64,000 bases of DNA from Lactococcus taiwanensis (GTDB lineage Bacteria; Bacillota; Bacilli; Lactobacillales; Streptococcaceae), in NCBI RefSeq assembly GCF_014905395.1, contig NZ_BNDT01000004.1, positions 62,001 to 126,000 of the forward strand, given 5' to 3'. Both the position numbers and the translations under genes were made by a program. The notes beneath the pieces were generated by a model that worked only from the letters and a program-made list of their open reading frames with translations, had not been told where the DNA came from and made no database searches. Below are positions 45,926 to 58,040 of the stretch, in pieces (position 1 is the stretch's first letter; every line of letters starts with the position of its first letter).

Positions 45926-47281
45926 ATGAAAGTTAAATTACATCAAATTGCCTACGAATTTGGTAAATCCACGCTGTTAGTTTTATCAAATACGGTCATT
46001 ATGGTTCCTTTTCTATTGTTTTTAGGATTAAGTGATGGACGTACGGAAACCTCAGTCCTCCCATTTGCCCTTTATTACGCCTGTCGAATTCTTGGCGTTT
46101 TCTTAATCCGAGCAATAAAAAATACCATTTCCAGCCTAGAACTTCTAGTCGCTGCGCTTAGCGTCGGGCTACTAGGATCAATATTAGCATTATTTGGTCC
46201 CCTTCTCCCCATTTTCTACCTCTTTTCCGGGATCTTAATCGGCCTAAGTGCTTCTTGGCTCCCCTCTGCCAATGTGACACTCAATCATTTTCAGCCGAAT
46301 AAAGAAAAGAAAGTTTACTATCCTGTTGTTCTAGTCGGTTTACTTGCTCTTTTCTGGGGGCTCTCCCTTTCTGGAAATGCGGGCGTTTGGTTAAGTTTTG
46401 GGGTTTATACTGTTTTTTATATCATTGCGCTCTTATATGCAAGAGAGGCCACATTGAGGCAAATCTTGATCAACCGCACAATGCCTAAAGAGTCTTCTGT
46501 TCTCTTCTCCAAACGAGAATTTTGGATTTTTACAGGCTTATGTCTCTTATTGATTGTATTGCGTTCGGGACGTCTTTTAGATTCAGCGCTCTCTATCAAT
46601 ATTGCCCTCATTGGTTTTTGTATCTTTTTCCTCTTATTAATTTATAAAACTGGGAAAGAATACCGAAATTATCAAGTACCGCTTCCTCTTAATATTTTAA
46701 CTTTCTTAAATGGTGCCATAGGAAATTTCCTCTTTCTCTTTGGCTCATTATATGTTGTGAATATTTTTGGTAAAGGATCAGAAACCTTACTTTTATATGT
46801 TCCCTATGCCCTAGGAATGGTGATTGCTTTAGGTACCTTTGGAAAATTATCAAAAATGGTCTCGAAGAATTTTGAACACTATATTCTTATCGGCCTCTTT
46901 ATCGGTTTTATCGCGATGCTTTTTCCTGTAGCACTTAGTGTCGGTTTTTTCCTTCTTAGCTACACACATTTTTTACTGAACCGCTGGCTAAATAATCAAT
47001 ATTTCTTAGAAAATCATATACCTGAAGATCAGCGCATTCTTTTAAAAAACACCACCCAAAAGAAAGGATCTTTAATCCATCAGTTTTTCTTAGTTATTCT
47101 TATGTTTATAATTACAGAAAAGCAGACAACCTCACAGTCCCTCTTTTTACAACTCATGAATCCTCAGTCAGCGCATCTTAGCGCTTCAACAATCTTCCAT
47201 CTGATGTCAGAGATTTCAATCATCGGATTTCTAATTCTTATTGTCAGTTATTTCTATCTCAAATACCGAAAGCATCATTAA
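45926..47281 (+). CDS. MFS-like multi-spanning membrane protein
   Basis: A 451-residue protein of about twelve to fourteen helices arranged in two halves with a basic central loop (YKTGKEYRNYQ near 245), resembling major-facilitator carriers, though no signature loop is clear. Family membership is therefore only probable. The start has TGGAGGAG 6 bases upstream. It is transcribed alone, convergent with the suf operon, sharing a symmetric terminator. Confidence 0.6.
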   Translation: MKVKLHQIAYEFGKSTLLVLSNTVIMVPFLLFLGLSDGRTETSVLPFALYYACRILGVFLIRAIKNTISSLELLVAALSVGLLGSILALFGPLLPIFYLFSGILIGLSASWLPSANVTLNHFQPNKEKKVYYPVVLVGLLALFWGLSLSGNAGVWLSFGVYTVFYIIALLYAREATLRQILINRTMPKESSVLFSKREFWIFTGLCLLLIVLRSGRLLDSALSINIALIGFCIFFLLLIYKTGKEYRNYQVPLPLNILTFLNGAIGNFLFLFGSLYVVNIFGKGSETLLLYVPYALGMVIALGTFGKLSKMVSKNFEHYILIGLFIGFIAMLFPVALSVGFFLLSYTHFLLNRWLNNQYFLENHIPEDQRILLKNTTQKKGSLIHQFFLVILMFIITEKQTTSQSLFLQLMNPQSAHLSASTIFHLMSEISIIGFLILIVSYFYLKYRKHH

Positions 47282-47308
47282 AAAAAAGGAGCATATGCTC
47301 CTTTTTTT
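47281..47308. terminator. Bidirectional terminator between the MFS-like gene and sufB
   Basis: Perfect palindrome: GGAGCATATGCTCC flanked by seven A and seven T, so it can stop transcription both ways. Confidence 0.9.
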
Positions 47309-47321
47309 AGTGATGCTTTTC

Positions 47322-48734
47322 TTATCCTATAGAACCTTCCATCGAATAAGAAATTAAACGATTTAGCTCGACTGCATATTCCATCGGAAGTTCTTTTGTG
47401 AAGGGTTCAATAAAGCCCATGACGATCATATCAGTTGCTTCTTTTTCTGTTAAACCACGACTCATCAAATAATAAAGTTGTTCTTCAGAAATTTTTGAAA
47501 CTTTTGCTTCATGTTCTAAGGCAACTTGAGAGTTATGAATTTCATTAAAAGGTACCGTATCTGATTTGGATAAGTCATCCATTAAGATGGTATCACATTC
47601 AATATGCGATGCTGATTTTTTGGAATTTTTGTTAAAAGTAACTTGTCCTCGATAGTTGACAGCTCCCCCATTTTTGGCAATGGATTTAGAGATGATAGAA
47701 CTCGAGGTATTGGGTGCGTTATGAATCATTTTAGCACCTGTATCTTGATTCTGATTAGCCCCAGCAAAGGCAATCGAGAGCATTGTGCCACGAGCTCCAG
47801 GCCCATTTAAGTGAACCGCAGGATATTTCATTGATACCTTAGAGCCTAAATTACCATCTACCCACTCAACTGTCGCATTTGCTGCTGCACTGGCACGTTT
47901 CGTTACAAGGTTATAAACATTATCCGACCAATTTTGAATCGTAGAATAACGCATATAGCCTCCTTCTTCAACAAAGATTTCGACTACTGCTGCATGCAAG
48001 CTTGAAGCACTATAAGTCGGAGCTGTACACCCTTCTACATATTGAATTGATGCTCCTTCTTCAACAATAATCAAAGTCCGTTCAAACTGTCCAGATTTTT
48101 CATTGTTGATCCGGAAGTAAGCTTGAATAGGGATTTCACATTTTACACCTTTTGGGACATAAACAAATGAGCCACCTGACCAAACCGCAGAATTTAAAGC
48201 TGCCAACTTATTATCTGTTGGTGGTACTAATTTACTGAAATATTTTTTAAAAAGTTCTGGATACTCACGTAAAGCCGTATCTGTATCCGTAAACACAATA
48301 CCCAGCTTTTCAAATTCTTCTTTCATGTTGTGGTAAACAACTTCTGATTCATATTGAGCTGAAGCACCAGCCAAATAGGAGCGTTCAGCTTCAGGAATCC
48401 CGATTTTTTCAAAGGTATTCTTAATCTCATCAGGGACATCATCCCAATCGCGTGCTGCTTTTGCAGAGGGTTTTTGGTAATAGACAATATCATTAAAATC
48501 TATTTCTGAAAGATCTGGTCCCCACTTTGGCATATCTAATTTTTTAAATGCTTCAAAAGATTTCAGACGAAATTCTAACATCCATTCCGGCTCTTTTTTT
48601 GTTGCTGAGATTTCTCGGATGACCTCCTCAGTCAAGCCCAATCCTGTAGTGAACTCGAGTTCCGCATCATCGTGGAAACCGTATTTATATTCCTCGAGGT
48701 CTTTGACGACTTCTTGTGTACTATTTTCTGTCAT
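47322..48734 (-). CDS. sufB: Fe-S cluster assembly scaffold SufB
   Basis: A 470-residue Suf[21 protein letters not shown] near 90, then the beta-helix core with [38 protein letters not shown], and the C-terminal [27 protein letters not shown], shown in part here as [20 protein letters not shown]. With SufC and SufD it forms the scaffold on which clusters are built. Last gene of the operon, with a palindrome copy in the gap to sufU. Confidence 0.96.
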   Translation of the reverse strand: MTENSTQEVVKDLEEYKYGFHDDAELEFTTGLGLTEEVIREISATKKEPEWMLEFRLKSFEAFKKLDMPKWGPDLSEIDFNDIVYYQKPSAKAARDWDDVPDEIKNTFEKIGIPEAERSYLAGASAQYESEVVYHNMKEEFEKLGIVFTDTDTALREYPELFKKYFSKLVPPTDNKLAALNSAVWSGGSFVYVPKGVKCEIPIQAYFRINNEKSGQFERTLIIVEEGASIQYVEGCTAPTYSASSLHAAVVEIFVEEGGYMRYSTIQNWSDNVYNLVTKRASAAANATVEWVDGNLGSKVSMKYPAVHLNGPGARGTMLSIAFAGANQNQDTGAKMIHNAPNTSSSIISKSIAKNGGAVNYRGQVTFNKNSKKSASHIECDTILMDDLSKSDTVPFNEIHNSQVALEHEAKVSKISEEQLYYLMSRGLTEKEATDMIVMGFIEPFTKELPMEYAVELNRLISYSMEGSIG

Positions 48735-48785
48735 TTTTTCCTCTTTAAAACTCTTATTTTTATCTCAACCTAAACCCATCAGAGA

Positions 48786-48803
48786 GCTGACAGGTTGGTC
48801 AGT
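48786..48803. repeat. Dispersed palindrome copy 17 (spacer AGGTTG)
   Basis: GCTGAC-N6-GTCAGT between sufU and sufB. Confidence 0.85.
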
Positions 48804-48808
48804 ACATT

Positions 48809-49267
48809 TTATTGACCATGCACTAAGTTATTTTCTGCGTATCCTTCATCCAATGCTTTTTTCAGCGCATTCCAGGCTAAGGTTGAACATTTTACCCGTG
48901 CTGGGAACTTACTGACCCCTGCTAAAAACTGGGCATCTCCCAAAGCTTCTTGACGTTCGTCTTCTTCTCCGGTCACCATCGCTGAAAAGAGTTTGGCTAA
49001 CTCTAGAGCTTGTGCTTTTGTCTTTCCTAATACGGCGACGGTCATCATTGAAGCAGAGGCAGTGGAAATGGTACAACCGTGACCACTAAACGCAATATTT
49101 GAAATCTTATCTCCATCCAACTCAACAGTCAGACGAATGACATCCCCACAAGTGGGATTATTCAAATCTACCATGCAACCAGTCTGCAGCTCTCCAGCAT
49201 GTCGCGGGTTTGAGGAATGGTCAAGGATCACTGCACGATATAAATTATCTAATTTAGATAAAGCCAT
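48809..49267 (-). CDS. sufU: Zinc-dependent sulfurtransferase SufU
   Basis: A protein of about 152 residues of the IscU/SufU fold with three conserved cysteines (NPTCGDVI near 41, GHGCTIS near 66, VKCSTLAW near 128) and the SufU-specific insert (KLFSAMVTGEEDERQEAL). In Firmicutes SufU accepts sulfur from SufS. I chose ATG 49267; a TTG 21 bases upstream is less likely. Confidence 0.95.
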   Translation of the reverse strand: MALSKLDNLYRAVILDHSSNPRHAGELQTGCMVDLNNPTCGDVIRLTVELDGDKISNIAFSGHGCTISTASASMMTVAVLGKTKAQALELAKLFSAMVTGEEDERQEALGDAQFLAGVSKFPARVKCSTLAWNALKKALDEGYAENNLVHGQ

Positions 49268-49299
49268 TCTTTTACACTTTCTTATCAATTTAATTGAAA

Positions 49300-49666
49300 C
49301 TAGAGCAATTGCTCCAATTTAAGAGGGGTCATTTCCAAAGCTTGACGTGCAAAGGGATATTTTTGGTGAACTGTTTCAAACGTACTGCCTTGGCCAATGA
49401 GTTTTGCTTTAACAGTCAGACGAAAGCCAATGCCTTGATAACCATTACGCCCCTCAACTTCCCGTACCCCAAGCATTAGGAACAATTTGTCATTTTTTGC
49501 GATATCAGCTTCTAAATGATGCATTCCTGCTGCTGGTGCCAAAAGTTTCTCATCTTCGGACAAAGTTAAGTAAGAAATCCACGTCCCCGTTGCATGAGGT
49601 TCTGCTTCAGCTCCCCATGAAATCAAACTTACGGCTCCTTCATATTTGAGCGTTTCCAAAAATTTA

Positions 49667-49683
<17 letters not shown>
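49300..49683 (-). CDS. Probable split-barrel flavin-binding protein in the suf operon
   Basis: A 127-residue protein resembling the pyridoxamine 5'-phosphate oxidase-like / FMN-binding split-barrel group: a short N-terminal helix, TGTWISYLTLSEDEKLLAPA near 32, HHLEADIAKNDKLFLMLG and the GIGFRLTVKAKLIGQG strand near 86. FMN binding and function are inferred only from the fold impression. The start is GTG 49683, overlapping the 52-residue gene upstream by 17 bases. Located between sufS and sufU, it may be co-made with the Fe-S machinery. Confidence 0.55.
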
Positions 49684-52294
<2,611 letters not shown>

Positions 52295-52323
52295 TCTATT
52301 CTTGGTAAGTATTTTACAAAAGC

Positions 52324-52341
52324 ACTGACCAGCCTGTCAGG
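52324..52341. repeat. Dispersed palindrome copy 19 (spacer CAGCCT)
   Basis: ACTGAC-N6-GTCAGG in the sufC-sufD gap, 30 bases upstream of the sufD ATG. Confidence 0.85.
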
Positions 52342-52385
52342 AGAAGGGTGAAACGTAGCTTACAGCTTTTTCCTTCCTCACTTTT

Positions 52386-52403
52386 ACTGACAGAGCTGTC
52401 AGG
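52386..52403. repeat. Dispersed palindrome copy 20 (spacer AGAGCT)
   Basis: ACTGAC-N6-GTCAGG, the second copy in the sufC-sufD gap, 62 bases from the first and in the same flanking pattern (GTCAGGAG). Confidence 0.85.
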
Positions 52404-52431
52404 AGATAAAACCTCTTACCTTCTCCTTTCC

Positions 52432-53202
52432 TTAAACTTCTTCGACATATTCAATGCCAAGTTCGGCAGCAATATTGACATAACCTTCAGTTTCAAGACG
52501 TTTTGCAAGTTCTGCTCCACCTGTTTTAACAACGCGTCCATCCATCATAATATGTACTACATCGGGCGTAATATAATCAAGTAATCGTTGATAGTGGGTG
52601 ATAATGAGTGCACCAAATTTATCGCCACGCATTGAATTAACACCTTTTGCTACTACTTTAAGGGCATCAATATCAAGTCCTGAATCAATTTCGTCTAAAA
52701 TAGCAAAAGTAGGTTCGAGCATCAAAAGCTGAAGAATTTCATTACGTTTCTTTTCACCACCTGAAAAACCTTCATTAAGGTAGCGTTCTGCCATTTCTTC
52801 TTTCATGCTCAAAAGTTCCATGTTTTGGTCTAATTTTTTGATAAACTCCATGACAGAAATCTTATCTGCTTCACCACGCTTAGCATTGATGGCTGCGCGC
52901 AAAAATTCTGCATTAGTAATACCTGGAATTTCTGATGGATACTGCATAGCTAAGAAAAGTCCCAGTCGAGCACGTTCATCAACGTCTAACTCTAGAACAT
53001 TTTTCCCATCAAAAAGTACTTCTCCTTCAGTCACTGTATAGTTTGGATTTCCCATAATAGCCGCAGATAAAGTAGATTTTCCTGTACCATTTGGGCCCAT
53101 AATTGCATGGATTTCTCCCGTATTTATAGTCATATCCACGCCTTTAAGAATCTCTTTATCCTCAATTGCTACGTGAAGATTTTTAATTTCAAGTGTAGCC
53201 AT
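52432..53202 (-). CDS. sufC: Fe-S assembly ATPase SufC
   Basis: A 256-residue ABC-type ATPase: Walker A MGPNGTGKSTLSAAIMG near 36, signature GFSGGEKKRNEILQLL near 148, Walker B FAILDEIDSGLDIDAL. It drives the SufBC2D scaffold. AAAGGAG lies before ATG 53202. First gene of the operon sufC-sufD-sufS-(52 aa)-(split barrel)-sufU-sufB. Confidence 0.96.
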   Translation of the reverse strand: MATLEIKNLHVAIEDKEILKGVDMTINTGEIHAIMGPNGTGKSTLSAAIMGNPNYTVTEGEVLFDGKNVLELDVDERARLGLFLAMQYPSEIPGITNAEFLRAAINAKRGEADKISVMEFIKKLDQNMELLSMKEEMAERYLNEGFSGGEKKRNEILQLLMLEPTFAILDEIDSGLDIDALKVVAKGVNSMRGDKFGALIITHYQRLLDYITPDVVHIMMDGRVVKTGGAELAKRLETEGYVNIAAELGIEYVEEV

Positions 53203-53233
53203 TTTTCACTCCTTTGAATTGTCAATTATTTTT

Positions 53234-53248
53234 GACATTTATAATGTC
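53234..53248. promoter_or_regulatory. Palindrome over the predicted suf transcription start
   Basis: GACATT-TAT-AATGTC, a perfect inverted repeat directly after the -10. Its position suits a repressor site; the protein is unknown. Confidence 0.45.
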
Positions 53249-53249
53249 T

Positions 53250-53278
53250 ATTTTAACAAATTTTTGACAAGATGTGTA
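53250..53278 (-). promoter_or_regulatory. suf operon promoter
   Basis: TACACA (53278-53273), 17-base spacer, extended -10 TGTTAAAAT ending at 53250. Confidence 0.5.
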
Positions 53279-53301
53279 TTTCTTGAGGATATTTCTTTTC
53301 A

Positions 53302-53332
53302 AGAAAAAACCACTATCCAAAGGATTGTGGTT
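53302..53332 (-). terminator. Terminator of the mecA-tagO operon
   Basis: Stem AACCACAATCC-TTT-GGATAGTGGTT (one mismatch) followed by TTTT on the minus strand, just past the tagO stop at 53343. Confidence 0.7.
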
Positions 53333-53342
53333 CATCAATTTT

Positions 53343-54662
53343 TTATTTTTTATCTCGCCGTCTTAACCTTGTTACAGGGAACTCCTGCGTGGGCTCATCT
53401 ATCTCTTCTCTACTTTCTTGGCTATCAGCGTCATCTTTTGCTTTTTGTCCATGGATTACTGTTTCTCGATAACTAGAATTTCCTACAAACTTCAAAGCTT
53501 TTAAGACAGGTTGTCGATTTTCACCAAGTATCCCTACTAATTCAATAAAAATCTCTAAACCAAAGATACAAGCAACAATGAGAAGAATCCCCCCGATACG
53601 GCTTGAAAATTGTAAAAGAAGAGAAATAAAAGCAAAGATAAAGGCAATCCCGTAAATGACTAAAACTGCCCCGCGATGCGTAAATCCTAGAGCCATCAAG
53701 CGGTGGTGAAGATGCCGCTTATCAGCAGTAGCAATAGATTGACGATTCAATTTTCGCCTAATCATAGCAACCACTGTGTCTGTTATGGGAACTCCTAAAA
53801 TAAGAAGAGGTGTTAATACAGCAACAGCAGTTGCATTTTTTAGTCCTTGCAAAGAAGTCACAGCTATTATAAATCCGAGAAACAGAGCTCCCGTATCTCC
53901 TAAGTAAATAATAGCTGGATGGTAGTTATAAGGGAAAAACCCCATGATAGCTGCCACTACGATAAAAATCGTAATCGGTAAAAAGACGTTCGGACTAGGC
54001 AAAAAGAAGTAAGAAACCACACCCATTGTTGTTAAGGATATGATAGAGACTCCACTAGCTAAACCATCTAAGCCATCAATTAAATTAATCGCATTGGTTA
54101 TTGCCAAAATCCAAAAAACAGTAAATATAAAAGATAACCAGGCTGGGAAAATAAGAAGAGGTCCCCCAAATGGAATCTTCAAATTATCAAAACGTGCATT
54201 GGTAAAGAACCAAATAAAGCTTGCCGCAACAATCAGACCCAAGAGTTTCATTTTTGGAGAAATCTCTTTTATATCATCAATTAGACCTGTACATACGACA
54301 ATAGCGCCTCCTGCCACAAAAGGCCAAATATAATCTAAATAGCTTTGAACTTGTGGAGGATGAGGTCCTGTGCCCGGACCGCCCCCAGCAGGAGGTTGAC
54401 CCGCATGTAATAATGGTTGGTTATGCACAATATGGGGCAAAATCAATAATGTAGCAATGGCAAATGCTATAAAAATCACTACTCCACCTGCGGAAGGCAT
54501 TGGCTTCTTATTGACCCGCCGTTCATTAGGATTATCCACCGCTCCGATAATTTTTGACACAAATGTCATGACTGGCGTCAAAATAACCGAGATCCCAAAA
54601 GTCATAATGGCTACAACTAAAAATTTGAGTGCAAACGGAATTTCTTTTAATGTATCAACCAT
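53343..54662 (-). CDS. tagO: Undecaprenyl-phosphate GlcNAc-1-phosphate transferase (TagO/WecA family)
   Basis: A protein of about 439 residues with about eleven helices and the polyprenyl-phosphate transferase motifs: VDNPNERRVNKKPMPSAGGV near 42, GLIDDIKEISPKMKLLG near 125, AINLIDGLDGLASGVS near 195, the HxHH-like KRHLHHRLMALGFTHR near 320. It starts lipid-linked wall polymer synthesis (rhamnose-type polysaccharide or teichoic acid). The C-terminal tail of about 60 charged residues is long for the family. ATG 54662 lies 2 bases after the mecA stop. Confidence 0.88.
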   Translation of the reverse strand: MVDTLKEIPFALKFLVVAIMTFGISVILTPVMTFVSKIIGAVDNPNERRVNKKPMPSAGGVVIFIAFAIATLLILPHIVHNQPLLHAGQPPAGGGPGTGPHPPQVQSYLDYIWPFVAGGAIVVCTGLIDDIKEISPKMKLLGLIVAASFIWFFTNARFDNLKIPFGGPLLIFPAWLSFIFTVFWILAITNAINLIDGLDGLASGVSIISLTTMGVVSYFFLPSPNVFLPITIFIVVAAIMGFFPYNYHPAIIYLGDTGALFLGFIIAVTSLQGLKNATAVAVLTPLLILGVPITDTVVAMIRRKLNRQSIATADKRHLHHRLMALGFTHRGAVLVIYGIAFIFAFISLLLQFSSRIGGILLIVACIFGLEIFIELVGILGENRQPVLKALKFVGNSSYRETVIHGQKAKDDADSQESREEIDEPTQEFPVTRLRRRDKK

Positions 54663-54664
54663 AT

Positions 54665-55366
54665 TCAAATTTTTCTAAGAACGTCTAAAGCGCGCGTTGC
54701 AATCAAACACTCCCCATACTCCTGCAAAAATTCTCGGCTTATTTTTGAAGCTTCACCGTATTCCATCATTCGAGCACGCGTACTTTCTACATGCATCTTC
54801 CCTTTGGCTTTTTGATTATCTAAAACTACTAAATAAAAATCACCCTCATAGCGATAAAACTCAGATTCTTCATCAGCAAACTTAACGTTCTTAACACCCG
54901 CGAGCGCTGACATCATGTCGTCATACCGAACAGAATAATAGATAAAATCAGGTTCTTGGTCTGTTTCTTCCTTTTGCGAACCTGGAAGTTCCAAGCCTGG
55001 TTTAAAATCTGTAATTCCACGCTCACGCGCCATATCTGCACCTATTTCATTAAGTTTATTATAAAAACCTGTCATGAGTTCTTCAAATTCTTCTGGGTCA
55101 TCAGGGATTTCACCTCCCTCATTCAACAACGCTTCTTCGTGTACAATCATATGTACCCCTTGTGGGAAAGGTTGAATTTGGAAAGTCAACATCCCTACAT
55201 TACCAAAACGGTTTTCCAACCCCAGTTCATCTACTAATTCATAGAAGAACTGTTCAATGACTTCTTGGTTACCAAAAAAGTCTGATAATTTAATATCATA
55301 ATCTGTTAAGTCATCGAAAGAGAGGGTAATTTTTATCGTGTTTTCATTGATATCTTCAAATTTCAT
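54665..55366 (-). CDS. mecA: Adaptor protein MecA
   Basis: A 233-residue adaptor that brings substrates to ClpC(P). N-terminal domain MKFEDINENTIKITLSFDDL (with DYDIKLSDFFGN following), an acidic linker (about 100-140), and C-terminal domain ending LQEYGECLIATRALDVL. In competence it targets ComX or ComK-type regulators, and it may also control other proteins. It is followed by tagO. Together with comEA and comEC in this window it forms part of the competence gene set. Confidence 0.9.
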   Translation of the reverse strand: MKFEDINENTIKITLSFDDLTDYDIKLSDFFGNQEVIEQFFYELVDELGLENRFGNVGMLTFQIQPFPQGVHMIVHEEALLNEGGEIPDDPEEFEELMTGFYNKLNEIGADMARERGITDFKPGLELPGSQKEETDQEPDFIYYSVRYDDMMSALAGVKNVKFADEESEFYRYEGDFYLVVLDNQKAKGKMHVESTRARMMEYGEASKISREFLQEYGECLIATRALDVLRKI

Positions 55367-55386
55367 CTTCTTCTCTTTTCTATATT

Positions 55387-55395
55387 ATTCTAGCA
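55387..55395 (-). promoter_or_regulatory. Candidate extended -10 promoter of mecA
   Basis: TGCTAGAAT, 21 bases before the mecA ATG. A TATAAT further upstream (near 55417) is an alternative. Confidence 0.4.
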
Positions 55396-55432
55396 CATTT
55401 CATTTTCTTATTTAATATTATACCACACCAAT

Positions 55433-55461
55433 AAAAAAAAGCAGCATGACTACTGCTTTTT
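55433..55461 (-). terminator. Terminator of the amino-acid ABC operon
   Basis: Stem AAAAAAGCAG / CTGCTTTTTT with an 8-base loop and T8 on the minus strand. Confidence 0.85.
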
Positions 55462-55500
55462 TTAAGCTCACCATACCGACCCAGACTTAAGCATTCAAGC

Positions 55501-56235
55501 TTAAAGTACTTTAGCGAGAAACTCTTGCGTTCTTTTTTCTTTTGGATGGTCAAAGAGTTCTTCGGGAGTTCCTTCCTCTACGATATTTCCATCTGCCATA
55601 AATAAGACACGATCTGCAACATTTTTTGCAAAACCCATCTCATGTGTCACCACCACCATTGTCATTCCTTCCTGTGCTAATTCTTGCATTACTGCAAGTA
55701 CTTCTCCCACCATTTCTGGATCCAAAGCAGAGGTTGGCTCATCAAAAAGCATCACATCAGGATTCATAGCCAATGCTCGCGCAATGGCCACCCTTTGTTG
55801 TTGTCCGCCTGATAAAGCTTGTGGATAAGCTTCTGATTTTTCAGAGAGACCCACTCGGCTTAAAAGTTGGTCAGCTACCTTACTTGCTTGTATTTTAGAT
55901 AATTTTTCAGTTTTTATGGGCGCTAACATCAAGTTATCTTTGACAGTCATATGAGGGAAGAGATTAAACTGCTGAAAAACCATCCCCATTTTTTCACGAT
56001 GTTTAAAAACATCTACAGATTTATCAGCAAGATTTGTTCCTTCAAAATAAACCTGTCCTCGAGTCGGTTTTTCAAGTAGATTCATCGTTCGTAAAAATGT
56101 TGATTTGCCAGATCCAGAAGGACCAATCATGACAACCACTTCACCTTTTTTTATTTGTATGTCCAGCCCTTTTAAAACTTCATTACTTCCAAAATTTTTA
56201 TACAATTTTTTTACTTCTATTAAATAATTACTCAT
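55501..56235 (-). CDS. Amino-acid ABC importer ATPase
   Basis: A 244-residue polar amino-acid ATPase: Walker [16 protein letters not shown], signature [20 protein letters not shown], Walker [27 protein letters not shown]. Its start overlaps the permease stop by one base, so they are coupled. It closely resembles GlnQ in this window. Substrate unknown. Confidence 0.9.
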   Translation of the reverse strand: MSNYLIEVKKLYKNFGSNEVLKGLDIQIKKGEVVVMIGPSGSGKSTFLRTMNLLEKPTRGQVYFEGTNLADKSVDVFKHREKMGMVFQQFNLFPHMTVKDNLMLAPIKTEKLSKIQASKVADQLLSRVGLSEKSEAYPQALSGGQQQRVAIARALAMNPDVMLFDEPTSALDPEMVGEVLAVMQELAQEGMTMVVVTHEMGFAKNVADRVLFMADGNIVEEGTPEELFDHPKEKRTQEFLAKVL

Positions 56236-56921
56236 TATTTTGCATATCCTTTCCTAAGGCGTTTTTCTAATCTTGCCAACAAGCGACTCACCACAAAAGT
56301 TACTACGAAATAATAGAGGGCTACAACCAAGAGAGGAGAAATGGTCTGGTAAGTTAAGCTCACTACTGTTTGAGCACCACTAAATACTTCCATGACACCG
56401 ATCGTGTAAAGGAGTGAACTATCTTTGATAATCGTTACAAATTCATTCCCTACTGCAGGTAATATGTTTCGTATCGCCTGCGGTAAAATTACATGAACCA
56501 TCGTCTTTCTAGGGCGTATCCCTAAAGAATAAGCTGCTTCTTGCTGACCGATGGGGACAGCTTCAATTCCTGCTCGAACAATCTCAGCCATATAAGCACC
56601 AGAATTGAGTGCAAGTACAATAATCCCTGGGACTAAACGCCCTAAATCTTGTTGTAAAATTCCTATATGAAAAGTAGGAAAATTCAAATTACCAGCAAGA
56701 GCAAAGCCAAGCATGATTTGAACAAGCATGGGCGTCCCCCTAAATATTTCAATATATGCTTTTGCAAGCCAACGCAATGGGGGGAAACTCGAAAGTTTTC
56801 CGAGAGCTACAATAATTCCTAAACACGTTCCTATCAGTACCACAAATGCGGATATAATAAGCGTTACTAACATGCCATCATTAAAATAGGAAAAGTACTT
56901 GGGTAAAAAATTAAAATTCAT
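56235..56921 (-). CDS. Amino-acid ABC importer permease
   Basis: A 228-residue HisM/GlnP-type permease of about five helices with the EAA-type loop [20 protein letters not shown] near 130. Its operon contains only this gene and the ATPase: there is no binding-protein gene beside it and no fused binding domain, so the receptor must be coded elsewhere. Substrate unknown. Confidence 0.9.
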   Translation of the reverse strand: MNFNFLPKYFSYFNDGMLVTLIISAFVVLIGTCLGIIVALGKLSSFPPLRWLAKAYIEIFRGTPMLVQIMLGFALAGNLNFPTFHIGILQQDLGRLVPGIIVLALNSGAYMAEIVRAGIEAVPIGQQEAAYSLGIRPRKTMVHVILPQAIRNILPAVGNEFVTIIKDSSLLYTIGVMEVFSGAQTVVSLTYQTISPLLVVALYYFVVTFVVSRLLARLEKRLRKGYAK

Positions 56922-56962
56922 TTTTTCTCTTTTCTTTTATATTTATTAATAATAATAGCATA

Positions 56963-56991
56963 ATTATAATATAAAAAGTATTTTAATACAA
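56963..56991 (-). promoter_or_regulatory. Promoter of the amino-acid ABC operon
   Basis: TTGTAT (56991-56986), 17-base spacer, TATAAT (56968-56963), in a very AT-rich stretch. Confidence 0.6.
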
Positions 56992-57008
56992 TAATAAATG
57001 AATAATAA

Positions 57009-57030
57009 TAAAAAACCACCAAGTGGTGGT
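57009..57030 (-). terminator. Terminator of the second lipid kinase gene
   Basis: Stem ACCACC-AAGT-GGTGGT with T6 on the minus strand. Confidence 0.75.
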
Positions 57031-57054
57031 CATTTACTTTATATTTTATAAGTC

Positions 57055-57978
57055 CTAATAAAAAATTTTTCTTTTTTCTGGCTGAATGAAAAGAATTTCT
57101 CCTGCCTGAAGATGATAAATTTCACCATCTATCTGGACAGGTTGTTCCTCAGAAAGTTTTACCGTAAAATATTTTCTTACCTTATGCAAGAAAAGTGGAT
57201 GTTGTAAATGCGTGCCTTTTAAAACACTTGGAATTAAAGAAAAAGTGCGCAATAGTCTGTGCTTATCATACTCTACAAGGTGAATTTCACTATTTTTATT
57301 AGAGGCCGTAGGTGAAATTTTTACACCTCCACCAAAATAGGGGTGTTTAGTAAACGTCATCAGAAAAGCTTTATTTTTTTCAAGCACTTCCTCACCACTC
57401 GTGATTACTGTTCCAAAAGATTTTTTAGTGATTAAAACTTGCAGCGCAGTTGCAACATAAGATAAACTACCTAACTTCAAGCGGTTAAGAACATTCTTTA
57501 ACTTTCCACCATTTGCCGCTTGGACAATTGTCGCATCGAGTCCAATGCCAATATTGTTTAATGAATAACCACTTAAATCTTTCGATTGATAGCGCATGAC
57601 ATAAATTTCGTGCGGTTGAGTGCGCTGACGCGCTGCTTCAAAGGCTTCAATCGGGTCAAGACTCAAATTTAAACTACGTGCAAAATCATTGCCAGAACCA
57701 GAAGGGATATAAGAAAAAGACTCTGATGCTGGAAGTTCATTGATAACTAGCGAAAGCGTCCCATCGCCTCCAATAATAACCAGCCGGTCTTCTTTTGTCT
57801 TTTGCGTCAATATTTTATCCACTAATGCAGCTTCATTGGAAGTATGATTTTGAAATTTTTTAGTGGTATAAAGTTGATAATCAAATTCATGTTCTTCCAA
57901 ATAAGGAAGAAGGATCTCTAATGTCCGTGCTCCTTTACCTGAACCAGAATTTGGATTTGCCAGGAGATAATATTTCAT
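57055..57978 (-). CDS. Diacylglycerol kinase family lipid kinase (second paralogue)
   Basis: A 307-residue YegS/DgkB-type kinase: LANPNSGSGKGART at residues 6-19, VIIGGDGTLSLVINEL near 72, IPSGSGNDFARSLNL near 90, C-terminal IDGE near 285. The full GSGNDFA loop agrees with classical members, unlike the paralogue at 4214-5128. It may recycle diacylglycerol from lipoteichoic acid synthesis; substrate not proven. Ribosome site is weak (GGTAAAATAATAAC). Confidence 0.82.
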   Translation of the reverse strand: MKYYLLANPNSGSGKGARTLEILLPYLEEHEFDYQLYTTKKFQNHTSNEAALVDKILTQKTKEDRLVIIGGDGTLSLVINELPASESFSYIPSGSGNDFARSLNLSLDPIEAFEAARQRTQPHEIYVMRYQSKDLSGYSLNNIGIGLDATIVQAANGGKLKNVLNRLKLGSLSYVATALQVLITKKSFGTVITSGEEVLEKNKAFLMTFTKHPYFGGGVKISPTASNKNSEIHLVEYDKHRLLRTFSLIPSVLKGTHLQHPLFLHKVRKYFTVKLSEEQPVQIDGEIYHLQAGEILFIQPEKRKIFY

Positions 57979-58040
57979 GTTATTATTTTACCAAAAATTA
58001 CAGTTTTTTAAAATCATTACTGACTCACCTAATTCATAAA

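Noticed and set aside
53219-53476. Plus-strand open frame of 85 codons between sufC and tagO
   Set aside because: It runs through the suf promoter palindrome and the tagO terminator and coding end; no protein-like features.
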